This document shows positions 1-8,214 of a DNA stretch of 64,000 bases, piece after piece. The stretch spans positions 150,545 through 214,544 of the forward strand of contig JARLFX010000388.1 in NCBI GenBank assembly GCA_031296355.1, written 5' to 3'. The notes under the pieces are model-generated. The model searched no databases. It had not been told where the DNA came from and saw only the letters and a program-made list of their open reading frames with translations. The stretch's first letter is position 1. Each line of letters begins with the position of its first letter. The DNA comes from Acidobacteriaceae bacterium. Its GTDB lineage: Bacteria > Acidobacteriota > Terriglobia > Terriglobales > Acidobacteriaceae. The position numbers and the translations under genes are program-made.

Positions 1-2
1 AT

Positions 3-1130
3 CCGGCATTCAGGCGCGGAGTGCTATTGGCGGCGGCGTTCACATTTATCAATTTTGTCATCCTCGGTACGGCAAGTTATCGCGGCATCGCATATATGGA
101 TACGCCGACGTTTTGCGGTCAGGTGTGCCATGTAATGAAGCCCGAGTTTACGGCTTATCAGGTTTCGGCGCACTCGCATGTTGATTGCGTATCCTGCCAC
201 ATTGGCAGTGGTCTGTCTTCGTACATCGCCGCCAAGGTGAATGGCACAAAGCAGATGTATGACGTGGTGTTCAATCGCTATCCTCGCCCGGTGGAGTCGC
301 CTGTATCGAATCTTCGTCCAGCGCGTGAGATCTGCGAGGGATGCCATACGCCGGCCAAATTCATTGGCGAAAAGATGCTGGTCAAGACGAACTATGCCGA
401 CGACGAGCAGAACACGGCAACCAAGACTGTGGTTCTGCTGCATCTGGGCGGTCGCGATTCGCTCTCTCACCTGAGCGGCATTCACGGTGCTCACCTAGGG
501 CACATCGAATACATCGCCACTGACTCTGCACGCAGCACGATTCCCTGGGTGCAGAAGCGCAATAGCGATGGCTCCACGACCGAGTTCGTTTCTTCGACGG
601 CGGGCAACGGCATTCCCAAGGGCGAACGGCGCGTGATGGATTGCATCGATTGCCACAATCGCGCGGCGCACACGATGGATACTCCGGAAGTCGCGTTGAA
701 CCGGGCGATGGCCGAGGGCGCCGTGAGTCCGTCTCTTCCTTATGTGCATAAGAAAGGTCTTGAGCTACTAAACGGAAGTTATCACAGCGAGGCCGAGGCA
801 CGCGCACAGATTCCCGCACAGTTGGCGGCTTTTTATCGCAGCAGTTATCCGGCGGTAGCCCGAGATCATGCGAACCTGATCAAGGCCGCGAGTGAAGGCT
901 TGGTGTCGATCTATACGCACAATGTTTTTCCGGAGATGCGTGTTACCTGGGGTACTCATCCCAATAACATTGGACATACAAGTTATCCGGGATGCTTCCG
1001 CTGCCACGATGGCGACCATACATCCAAAGGTGGAGCGAGCATCACGCAGGACTGCTCGACATGCCACAACCTACTGGCCGTCGATGAAGCCAAGCCGAAG
1101 CTGCTGACGGATCTTGGCGTTCAGCAGTAA
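3..1130 (+). CDS. Multihaem NapC/NirT-type cytochrome c, 5'-truncated by window edge
   Basis: The reading frame is open from the first bases of the window, so the true start lies upstream; a GTG at 21 is only the first in-window start-like codon. Counted from that GTG, residues 1-20 form a membrane anchor. Six haem motifs follow: C32-H37 (CX3CH, CGQVCH) and five CXXCH at C56, C105, C208, C325 and C345. The anchor plus a CX3CH first haem fits NapC/NirT-like quinol-linked cytochromes of the Geobacter/Acidobacteria type. It lies 121 bases upstream of the hydrogenase small subunit on the same strand, so I infer an electron-transfer partner of that hydrogenase or of the quinone pool. The product is membrane-anchored and periplasmic. 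Family assignment is fairly sure; the partner is inference. Confidence 0.85.
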   Translation, partial: PAFRRGVLLAAAFTFINFVILGTASYRGIAYMDTPTFCGQVCHVMKPEFTAYQVSAHSHVDCVSCHIGSGLSSYIAAKVNGTKQMYDVVFNRYPRPVESPVSNLRPAREICEGCHTPAKFIGEKMLVKTNYADDEQNTATKTVVLLHLGGRDSLSHLSGIHGAHLGHIEYIATDSARSTIPWVQKRNSDGSTTEFVSSTAGNGIPKGERRVMDCIDCHNRAAHTMDTPEVALNRAMAEGAVSPSLPYVHKKGLELLNGSYHSEAEARAQIPAQLAAFYRSSYPAVARDHANLIKAASEGLVSIYTHNVFPEMRVTWGTHPNNIGHTSYPGCFRCHDGDHTSKGGASITQDCSTCHNLLAVDEAKPKLLTDLGVQQ

Positions 1131-1151
1131 TTCCCCAATTTCGCAACCGAT

Positions 1152-1191
1152 CCAGGCTGAGCCGCAGGGAGCTGTCTGCTGTCCAGCCTGG
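1152..1191 (+). repeat. Intercistronic inverted repeat before hydrogenase small subunit
   Basis: CCAGGCTG at 1152-1159 pairs with CAGCCTGG at 1184-1191 around a 24-base loop. It lies between the cytochrome stop and the small-subunit ribosome-binding site. No T-run follows, so it is not a clear terminator. It could be a processing or stability hairpin, or chance. Confidence 0.35.
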
Positions 1192-1251
1192 TCAGCGTTT
1201 TGAGGGAAAAAGAGTTTCTGTAACCGTGTTGACATGTGGAGGTCAAAATCA

Positions 1252-2379
1252 ATGAGCGATGAGATGTTGTCTGTAGCCGGGATGCGCGATGGACTGTCTC
1301 GGCGCACTTTCCTGCAATTCTGTACCGGTGTTGCCGCAACACTTGGTCTTGCCGCAGGAGAAGAGAAGGCCATCGCCCAGGCCATTGTTACCAAGCATCG
1401 CCCTCCGGTGATCTGGTTGCATTTCGCCGAGTGTACAGGTTGTACCGAATCGATGTTGCGTTCCGATCATCCGGCCATTGACAAGCTGATTCTGGAAATC
1501 ATCTCGCTGGATTATCACGAGACACTCTTTGCCGGTGCGGGCCATCAGGCGGAAGCGGCGCGCAGGGCGTCCATGGCGGCGAACAAGGGCAAATATGTTC
1601 TGGTCGTCGAGGGTGCGATTCCAGTAAAGGATAACGGCATCTACTGCAAGGTTGGCGGACAGACCGCAGTGGAAATTCTCAACGAATGCGCCAAGGATGC
1701 AGCGGCAGTGATTGCGCTCGGTTCCTGCGCTGCGTGGGGAGGAATGCCGTCGACTGGGCCGAATCCGACAGGATGTGTCGGCGTCGGCCAGGTGTGGAAC
1801 AAGCCGGTGGTGAACATTCCAGGCTGTCCTCCCAATCCATATAACTTCCTTTCCACGGTAGTTCATTACATCACCTATGGAAGAATGCCGGCGCTGGACA
1901 ATCAGGGCCGTCCTAAGTTTGCCTATGGCCGTTTGATTCATGAGAATTGCGAGCGGCGTCCGCACTTCGATGCAGGAAGATTCGCGCAAGAGTTCGGCGA
2001 CAGCGGCCATCGTTCCGGATGGTGCCTGTACAAGCTGGGCTGCAAAGGGCCGGAGACCTATGCGAACTGCTCTTCGATTCTCTTCGGCGATTGCGGCAGC
2101 GGAAGCTGGCCGGTGGGCACCGGTCATCCCTGCATTGGGTGCACGGAGAAGGGAATCGGTTTTGAGAAGCCGATCTTCTCGCTGGCGGAGCTGAAGAACG
2201 TGGCGCCTCCGGCTTCCTATCCGGGCATTGTCGAGCAGCAAGGACATGGGGCGAGTATCGCGGCAGTAGCCGTGGCCGCAGCGGCAGTGGGAGCGGCAGT
2301 TGGAGCTTCGGTGGCCATGGCCAACAACCTTGGTAAGGGAAGTAAGGCGGAAGACTCGCCGGATGACCGGGAGGACTGA
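1252..2379 (+). CDS. hybO: [NiFe] hydrogenase small subunit, Tat-exported (HybO/HyaA-like)
   Basis: This electron-transfer subunit of a periplasm-facing uptake hydrogenase has 375 residues. I chose ATG 1252 because GGAGG lies at 1238-1242, nine bases upstream; ATG 1234 has no such site. Residues 16-21 are a twin-arginine motif (SRRTFL). C61 and C64 in CTGCTES are proximal-cluster ligands. Gly63 stands where oxygen-tolerant enzymes carry an extra Cys, so this looks like a standard rather than O2-tolerant type. Medial and distal cluster ligands lie in HENC, GCKGP, NCSS and HPCIGC. An Ala/Val-rich hydrophobic C-terminal segment would anchor it in the membrane. It is followed after 3 bases by hybA. 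The order O-A-B-C-D suggests a group 1c (Hyb) enzyme. Confidence 0.95.
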   Translation: MSDEMLSVAGMRDGLSRRTFLQFCTGVAATLGLAAGEEKAIAQAIVTKHRPPVIWLHFAECTGCTESMLRSDHPAIDKLILEIISLDYHETLFAGAGHQAEAARRASMAANKGKYVLVVEGAIPVKDNGIYCKVGGQTAVEILNECAKDAAAVIALGSCAAWGGMPSTGPNPTGCVGVGQVWNKPVVNIPGCPPNPYNFLSTVVHYITYGRMPALDNQGRPKFAYGRLIHENCERRPHFDAGRFAQEFGDSGHRSGWCLYKLGCKGPETYANCSSILFGDCGSGSWPVGTGHPCIGCTEKGIGFEKPIFSLAELKNVAPPASYPGIVEQQGHGASIAAVAVAAAAVGAAVGASVAMANNLGKGSKAEDSPDDRED

Positions 2380-2382
2380 TTC

Positions 2383-3354
2383 ATGCCATTGACGAGAAGA
2401 AAATTCCTGACGCAGACTGCGCTTGGCGGCACAGTCTGCGCAGCTTCGGGAGTTGCAAAGGCCGAAGAGAAGCCGGAAAAAGAATTGTCTCCGAAGGCAT
2501 TGGGCCTGCTGTTTGACTCGACTCTGTGCGTTGGATGCAAGGCCTGCGTGGTCGCCTGCCGCGAGGCCAACGATACGCATCCGGAGTTCAGCACCAAAGA
2601 CAAACTGTGGGATACGCCGCTGGATCTGGATGCGGACACGCTGACCGTAATCAAGGCTTATAGCGATGGATCGGGCGCAACGAAGGATCAGGAAAAGGAT
2701 GGCTATGCCTTCATGAAGAAGTCATGCCTCCATTGCGTCGATCCATCGTGCGTCTCGGTCTGCCCGGTGAGCGCCATGACGAAGGATCCGGTGACGGGAA
2801 TCGTCAGCTACAACCCCAACAAATGTATTGGGTGTCGATACTGCGTTGCTGCTTGTCCTTTTGGCGTGCCTCGCTTTGAATACGACAAGCCCTTTGCGCG
2901 GCTTCGTAAATGCGAGTTGTGCAAGGCGCGTCTAGCGGAGGGAAAGATCACGGCCTGCTCCGAGGTATGTCCTACCGGAGCCACGCTGTTCGGCCCGGTG
3001 GCAACGCTGCGTGCGGAAGCCGAGCGCCGCCACAAACTGGTGCCCGGCGAGCGAGCGTTTTTTCCGCGCAAGACGGCCGATTCGACCGATGTGTATGAAA
3101 AACCGGCGCCGCATTATGTGGCTGAAACCTACGGTCTGACCGAGGTGGGCGGCACACAGATGCAGTTGCTCTCCGGTGTTGCTTTCGAAAAAGTCGGCAT
3201 GCCGGCGCTTCCGAAAAAGGCGTTTGTGTCGACTTCCGAATCGATTCAACACACGCTTTACAAGGGGATGATTGCCCCTGTTGTGCTCTTCGGAGGCCTG
3301 ATGTTCCTGGTTCGCCGCTCTCTTAAAAACGAGAAGCACGAGGGGGAGGAATAA
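2383..3354 (+). CDS. hybA: Hydrogenase 2 iron-sulfur protein HybA
   Basis: This 323-residue ferredoxin-like protein would carry electrons from the small subunit to HybB. It opens with a Tat motif (TRRKFLT, residues 4-10). The first cluster ligands are C49, C52, C55 and C59. Further cysteine groups follow: CLHCVDPSCVSVCP, CIGCRYCVAACP and CELC...CSEVCP, giving four [4Fe-4S]-type sets. A C-terminal hydrophobic segment (GMIAPVVLFGGLMFLV) followed by charged residues is a membrane anchor. This matches E. coli HybA architecture. It is translated just after hybO and 3 bases before hybB. Confidence 0.94.
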   Translation: MPLTRRKFLTQTALGGTVCAASGVAKAEEKPEKELSPKALGLLFDSTLCVGCKACVVACREANDTHPEFSTKDKLWDTPLDLDADTLTVIKAYSDGSGATKDQEKDGYAFMKKSCLHCVDPSCVSVCPVSAMTKDPVTGIVSYNPNKCIGCRYCVAACPFGVPRFEYDKPFARLRKCELCKARLAEGKITACSEVCPTGATLFGPVATLRAEAERRHKLVPGERAFFPRKTADSTDVYEKPAPHYVAETYGLTEVGGTQMQLLSGVAFEKVGMPALPKKAFVSTSESIQHTLYKGMIAPVVLFGGLMFLVRRSLKNEKHEGEE

Positions 3355-3357
3355 GGC

Positions 3358-4551
3358 ATGAAGATGACAGCTCTCGGTGGTTCTCTAGTTACCAAAACAA
3401 GCGTGATTGCAGCCAGCCTGGTTGCGATCATGGGCATCCTTGTTTTGCTGCGCTTTTGTTTCGGTCTGGGTTTGGTCACGAATCTCAACGACGGATATCC
3501 GTGGGGATTGTGGCTGGCCTATGACATGGTTGCCGGTTCGGCGATCGGTTGCGGCGGCTACGCCGTGGCGCTGGTGGTGTATGCGCTGAATCGCGGGCAA
3601 TATCATTCACTGGTGCGATCCGCTGTGCTGACCAGCATGTTTGGATATGCGTTGGGCGGCGTCTCGGTGCTGATCGATATCAGCCGCTGGTGGAATGGCT
3701 GGCACATTGTATGGCCAACTTTCTTCAACTTCACGTCCGTGATGATCGAGGTCGCCCTGTGCGTCAGCGTTTACACCACAATTCTTATTCTGGAATTTGC
3801 ACCAGTGCTGGTCGAGAAGGCGGTTGAATGGACGGGCAGGGGAGGCGGTAGGCTGCACGCGATAACACTGTCGGTGCAGAAAACGCTCAACCGGGTCACG
3901 TTCATTCTGATTGCTCTCGGCATGACTCTGCCGTCGATGCATCAATCGTCGCTGGGCACCATGCTGATTCCATTCGGACCTCTGCTCAATCCGCTGTGGC
4001 AGACTCCGATTCTTCCCGCGTTGTTTTTACTGACCGCATTGTGCATGGGCTATGGCGTGGTCATACTTGAGGCCACTCTGGTCTCGGATCGCTTCTCGCG
4101 GCCTTCGGAGGCGCATGTGCTGGGGCATCTGGCACGCTATCTGATTGGCGTACTGATCGCCTTTCTATGCCTGCGCTGGATTGCACTAATCTGCCAGGGA
4201 CACGTGCATTCCATCTTCACTTCAGGATGGCTCGGTCTTTTCTTTCTGCTGGAGAATGTACTCTATCTGGCACCGATCGTGCTGTTGTGGCGCAAGCCGC
4301 GCCGCATGAATGCGCAGTTTCAGTTTATTGCCGCGGCAAGCATTCTGGCAGGTGGCATTCTGTACCGCATGGACAGCTATCTGATTGCTTACCATCGCGC
4401 GGGATGGAACTATTTCCCTTCGGTGCCAGAACTTTTGATCACCTTTGGCATGATTGCGGTTGAGGTGCTTGGCTATAACCTCATCGTCAAGATTTTCCCT
4501 GTTCTTCCATCCGTTGAGCACGCCCGTAAAGCGGCGATGGCAACCAGGTAG
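3358..4551 (+). CDS. hybB: Hydrogenase membrane subunit HybB (NrfD/PsrC family)
   Basis: This 397-residue, very hydrophobic protein has about ten predicted membrane segments and no haem or cluster motifs, as expected for the NrfD/HybB family that exchanges electrons with quinone. Family-like features include an early segment with NDGYPWGLWLAYDM and a late segment with RMDSYLIAYHRAGWNYFPS. It sits between hybA and the large subunit, the conserved Hyb position. In E. coli HybB links Hyd-2 to the menaquinone pool; the same role here is inferred from family and context. Confidence 0.92.
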   Translation: MKMTALGGSLVTKTSVIAASLVAIMGILVLLRFCFGLGLVTNLNDGYPWGLWLAYDMVAGSAIGCGGYAVALVVYALNRGQYHSLVRSAVLTSMFGYALGGVSVLIDISRWWNGWHIVWPTFFNFTSVMIEVALCVSVYTTILILEFAPVLVEKAVEWTGRGGGRLHAITLSVQKTLNRVTFILIALGMTLPSMHQSSLGTMLIPFGPLLNPLWQTPILPALFLLTALCMGYGVVILEATLVSDRFSRPSEAHVLGHLARYLIGVLIAFLCLRWIALICQGHVHSIFTSGWLGLFFLLENVLYLAPIVLLWRKPRRMNAQFQFIAAASILAGGILYRMDSYLIAYHRAGWNYFPSVPELLITFGMIAVEVLGYNLIVKIFPVLPSVEHARKAAMATR

Positions 4552-4560
4552 GAGCGTCGT

Positions 4561-6270
4561 ATGAAACAAAGAATTACCATCGATCCCGTTACGCGTATTG
4601 AAGGCCATCTTCGCATCGATGTCGAAGTTGAAGATGGCAGAGTTGCCAAGTCCTGGGCCTCCGGCCAGATGTGGCGTGGAATTGAAAACATCGTGGTGGA
4701 TCGCGATCCGCGCGATGCGTGGGCGATTGTGCAGCGCATTTGTGGTGTCTGCACCACGGTTCACGCCATGGCTTCGGTGCGCGCGGTGGAGAACGCGCTC
4801 AAGCTGGAAGTTCCGCTGAACGCGCAGTACATCCGCAACATGATGCTGAGCGCGCATTCGCTGCAGGATCACATCGTGCATTTCTACCAACTCTCGGCGC
4901 TCGACTGGGTGGATGTTGTATCGGCGACCAAAGCCAATCCCGTTAAGGCCGCTCAGTTCGCTGAAAAAATCTCCGACTGGGAAGGCAACAGTCCAGCGGC
5001 GATGGAGGATACACAGAACAGACTGAGGGAGTTTGTCGGCTCAGGGCAGCTCGGCGTTTTTGCCAACGGTTATTGGGGACATCCGGCAATGCGGCTTTCA
5101 CCGGAAGTGAACCTGATGGCTGTGTCGCACTATCTGCAGGCTCTTGAAGCGCAGCGCTGGGCCAACAAGATCGTCGGCACACTGGGATCGAAGACTCCGC
5201 ACATTCAGAATCTGGCAGTAGGCGGCGTGGCCAATCCGATCGCCACCGACAGCGAAGGTGTGCTGACCATCGAACGCCTGATGCAGATCAAGGAGTACAT
5301 CGACAAGCTCGGTTCGTTCATTCATAACTGCTACTTCGTCGATGTTGCGGCGATTGCCGGATCCTATCCCGAGTGGCTGTCGATCGGTGCGGGCGTCAAC
5401 GACTTTCTGTCGACGCCGGACCTGCCGCTCGATACTCTCGGTACGCGGTTCATGATGCCGGGCGGATATATTCCCGGAGGCAACTTGAGGGCATTCAAAC
5501 CGATCTCGCATTTCGGCGACACCTATTTCACGGACGGCGTCGCGGAGTCGGTGAAGCACTCCTGGTATACCTACAAGGATGGCGATGCCGCGTTGAATCC
5601 GTGGAAGGGAGAGACGACTCCTTCTTACACCGATTTTCAGGATGACGGAAAATACAGTTGGATCAAGTCGCCGACCTTCGAGGGACGTCCGGCGCAGGTC
5701 GGTCCGATTGCCTCAGTGATGGCGGGGATTGCCGCAGGCGACAAGACAACGCTTGCATGGGTCAATCACATGGGAGAACGGGTCCGCTCCATCTCTGGCC
5801 ATTCGATCACGCCTTCGGCATTGAACTCGACGATGGGCCGTCATGCGGCGCGTGTCATCCGCGCCTGCGTGATGTATGAGGCATTGAAGAGCAACTGGCA
5901 GATGCTTATTGACAATATTGGCCGGGGCGATATGACCACCTTCAACAAGCCCGTCTTCCCCAGCGGAGAGATTATGGGCGTGGGTCAGCATGAAGCTCCG
6001 CGCGGTTTGCTGTCGCACTGGGTGGTCATCAAGAAAGGGCGTATCGCCAACTATCAGGCGGTGGTTCCTTCCACGTGGCTGGCGGCGCCGAAAAATGACA
6101 ACGGTCATTTGTCCAGCTACGAAGTGGCTCTGATGGGATCGCCTGTGGCGGACCCGCAACGGCCTCTTGAGCCTTTGCGCACCATTCACTCATTTGATCC
6201 ATGCCTGGCCTGTGCCGTGCATTTGACGGACATGGAAAACAACACCGCGGTAAGTGTGCAGGCGCTGTGA
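4561..6270 (+). CDS. hybC: [NiFe] hydrogenase large (catalytic) subunit HybC
   Basis: This 569-residue subunit carries the Ni-Fe active site. The N-terminal nickel motif RICGVCTTVH gives ligands C61 and C64 with H68. The C-terminal motif DPCLACAVH supplies C548 and C551 and ends at H554. By family rule the maturation protease cuts after this His, removing the last 15 residues. It lacks a signal peptide and should travel through Tat bound to the small subunit. The early segment DPVTRIEGHLRI is the usual N-terminal signature. Stop and next start overlap (TGA/ATG at 6268-6272), tying it to hybD. Confidence 0.96.
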   Translation: MKQRITIDPVTRIEGHLRIDVEVEDGRVAKSWASGQMWRGIENIVVDRDPRDAWAIVQRICGVCTTVHAMASVRAVENALKLEVPLNAQYIRNMMLSAHSLQDHIVHFYQLSALDWVDVVSATKANPVKAAQFAEKISDWEGNSPAAMEDTQNRLREFVGSGQLGVFANGYWGHPAMRLSPEVNLMAVSHYLQALEAQRWANKIVGTLGSKTPHIQNLAVGGVANPIATDSEGVLTIERLMQIKEYIDKLGSFIHNCYFVDVAAIAGSYPEWLSIGAGVNDFLSTPDLPLDTLGTRFMMPGGYIPGGNLRAFKPISHFGDTYFTDGVAESVKHSWYTYKDGDAALNPWKGETTPSYTDFQDDGKYSWIKSPTFEGRPAQVGPIASVMAGIAAGDKTTLAWVNHMGERVRSISGHSITPSALNSTMGRHAARVIRACVMYEALKSNWQMLIDNIGRGDMTTFNKPVFPSGEIMGVGQHEAPRGLLSHWVVIKKGRIANYQAVVPSTWLAAPKNDNGHLSSYEVALMGSPVADPQRPLEPLRTIHSFDPCLACAVHLTDMENNTAVSVQAL

Positions 6271-6806
6271 TGACAGCGGATGTTGAGCGGGACATGCAGG
6301 GCGCGCGCGAAGGCAGTTCATTGCCTTCGCGCGTGGTTGTCTTGGGCATTGGTAACACACTGATGGGCGACGAGGGCGTCGGAGTCCATGCCGTTCAGAC
6401 TCTTCTCCAACGTTACGATCTGGCTGAGCAGGTTGCGGTCATCGACGGCGGAACCGCGGGCATGGAACTTTTGCCGGAGTTGGAGAACATCGATCACCTC
6501 ATCGTGATCGATGCGGTGCGTTGTGGTCAGCCTCCTGCCAGCGTCGCTCGCATGGCTGGGGAGCAAGTGCCTGCTTTCTTCAAGACCAAGTTGTCGCCGC
6601 ACCAGGTGGGCTTATCCGACGTGCTGGCGGCTCTGCGATTCAAGGGAACGGCTCCTGGCAGCATCGTGCTTATTGGCGTACAGCCGAAGTGCATGGAACT
6701 GGGCATGGAGCTTTCGCCCGAAGTGCAGACGTCTTTGGAAAGAGTGCTGACACTGGTTGTCGGAGAGTTGGCCGAAGCTGGTCAACAAGCGCGGTTACGA
6801 GGCTGA
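6270..6806 (+). CDS. hybD: Hydrogenase maturation protease HybD (peptidase M52)
   Basis: This endopeptidase (178 residues) trims the C-terminal tail of the large subunit after nickel insertion. I start it at ATG 6270, which overlaps the hybC stop by one base; an upstream in-frame extension inside hybC is unlikely to be used. Family signatures are GIGNTLMGDEGVG near the N-terminus (nickel-sensing acid), DAVRCG (second acid) and SPHQ (histidine). Length is slightly above that of E. coli HybD. It acts in the cytoplasm before Tat export of the complex. Confidence 0.92.
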   Translation: MTADVERDMQGAREGSSLPSRVVVLGIGNTLMGDEGVGVHAVQTLLQRYDLAEQVAVIDGGTAGMELLPELENIDHLIVIDAVRCGQPPASVARMAGEQVPAFFKTKLSPHQVGLSDVLAALRFKGTAPGSIVLIGVQPKCMELGMELSPEVQTSLERVLTLVVGELAEAGQQARLRG

Positions 6807-6819
6807 AAGGAGAACTGCA

Positions 6820-7062
6820 ATGTGTGTAGCGGTTCCATCTCATGTCATTTCCATCGAGGGTCATCAGGCCACCGTTGAATGTTTTGGTGTGCGTCGCACT
6901 GTCAGCACACTGCTGTTGCCGGAGCCGGTGATTGAGGGAGATTATGTAACCGTGATGGCCAACGCCTATGCCGTCGAAAGAGTGCCTCCGGAGATGGCTA
7001 CGGAAACTCTGCGCATTTTCAAAAGCGTGATCGATGACTCCGCGGAGGGAGTCGCGGAGTGA
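6820..7062 (+). CDS. hypC: Hydrogenase assembly chaperone HypC/HybG
   Basis: This 80-residue chaperone begins MCVAVP; Cys2 is the residue that carries the Fe(CN)2CO group and contacts the large-subunit precursor in this family. ATG 6820 is preceded by AAAGGAG (6806-6812), which fixes the start. It sits 13 bases after hybD and overlaps the next gene by four bases (GTGA at 7059-7062). HypA, B, D, E and F are not in the window. Confidence 0.9.
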   Translation: MCVAVPSHVISIEGHQATVECFGVRRTVSTLLLPEPVIEGDYVTVMANAYAVERVPPEMATETLRIFKSVIDDSAEGVAE

Positions 7063-8210
7063 GTAGTGCAGCTACAGGCGAGGGAAGCATTCACATCCTG
7101 CTGCACGTAGAGAACGCGCGCATCGAAGATGTGACGATCAGTAACCACCGTCCGCTTTCGCTGCCGGTACAATTGGCGGGCTTCACGCTAGAAGATGCGG
7201 TTCGGCGCGTTGCCATGCTGTATTCGGTTTGCCGCGTCGCCCAGGGAATCGCCGCGTGCACGGCAGTTGAGCAGGCGCGGGGGATCGAAGTTTCACCTGC
7301 GCAGAAGACCGCGCGCGCATTGCTGCTGTGCGGTGAAACAGTGCTGGAGCACGCGACCTGTGCGCTGTTGAACTGGCCTGTTCTGCTGGGAAAAAGACCG
7401 GCGGCAATTGCGGAGCTGAAGATCATTCGCGCAAATCTGGCTGAACTGTGGCGATCCCTCTATCCCAGTGGCGATTGGAACAGGCCGGGCGGTGGACGGC
7501 TCATTCCTAATCCGGCAGAGTTGGCGGCAAGGATAGATGGAATAGAAGATGCTCTGTTTCATGCTGGACTCCCAATATCGCTCGAAGAAGGGAACTGGCG
7601 CACATGGTCCGATACAAAGCCAGGGCCGCTTGCAGAGATTGGGCACAGTCTGATGGAAAATGGCTGGGAGAGATGTGGCGCTAGTCGTGTTGCGCTACTG
7701 GATCTCAGTGACACAGCCGCGCTGGGGCAGAGGATGGCAGCAGACGACGCATTCATCGCAGAACCGGATTGGCGGGGTGTACCAGCGGAAACAGGTCCGC
7801 TGGTACGCAGACATGCAGAGCCGGTGCTGCAGGATGCGATTGCGGAATATGGTGAAGGGCTTCTAGTGCGCTTTCTAGCGCAATGCGTGGACACCATGTG
7901 CAGCCTGCGAGAGATGCGCGAACTTGCAGGCAGGTTGTGCGTGGATGAGGGAATGCCGAACGGTGCTTCAGATGGCGTTGGCTTCGGCGTTGTCGGGGCG
8001 GCACGAGGAGTTCTGGCGCATCGTGTGGAGATCGCGGACGGGCATATCCGGCGCTATCAGATTCTGGCGCCGACGGAATGGAATTTTCATCCGCGCGGCG
8101 CTCTTGCGCGTGGTCTCCGTGGGATGAGCGGCGTGTCTCTCAAAACTTTCGCTCATCTGATGGTCGCAGCGTTCGATCCCTGTGTAAGCTGCCAGATCGA
8201 CATGTGCTGA
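7059..8210 (+). CDS. HupK-like degenerate hydrogenase large-subunit paralogue
   Basis: This 383-residue protein begins with GTG overlapping the hypC stop. It resembles a large subunit stripped of its active site. At the N-terminal nickel motif only C58 remains (SVCRVA); the second Cys is Ala61 and the His is Ala65. The C-terminal motif FDPCVSC is kept (C375, C378), but the protein ends five residues later with no peptide for a protease to remove. These traits fit HupK, proposed in rhizobia as a scaffold for cofactor assembly. The middle of the protein is poorly conserved to my eye. Direct catalysis is unlikely. Assignment to HupK rests on motif pattern and operon position. Confidence 0.75.
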   Translation: MSSAATGEGSIHILLHVENARIEDVTISNHRPLSLPVQLAGFTLEDAVRRVAMLYSVCRVAQGIAACTAVEQARGIEVSPAQKTARALLLCGETVLEHATCALLNWPVLLGKRPAAIAELKIIRANLAELWRSLYPSGDWNRPGGGRLIPNPAELAARIDGIEDALFHAGLPISLEEGNWRTWSDTKPGPLAEIGHSLMENGWERCGASRVALLDLSDTAALGQRMAADDAFIAEPDWRGVPAETGPLVRRHAEPVLQDAIAEYGEGLLVRFLAQCVDTMCSLREMRELAGRLCVDEGMPNGASDGVGFGVVGAARGVLAHRVEIADGHIRRYQILAPTEWNFHPRGALARGLRGMSGVSLKTFAHLMVAAFDPCVSCQIDMC

Positions 8211-8214
8211 TCTG

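Noticed and set aside
1131..1251. A sigma-54 promoter between the cytochrome and hybO
   Set aside because: No GG-N10-GC element with acceptable flanks was found; the operon promoter is probably left of the window.
1249..2580. 443-codon open frame on the minus strand across the hydrogenase small subunit
   Set aside because: It is antisense to a clear hybO/hybA pair and has no recognisable protein features; long antisense frames are expected in GC-rich genes.
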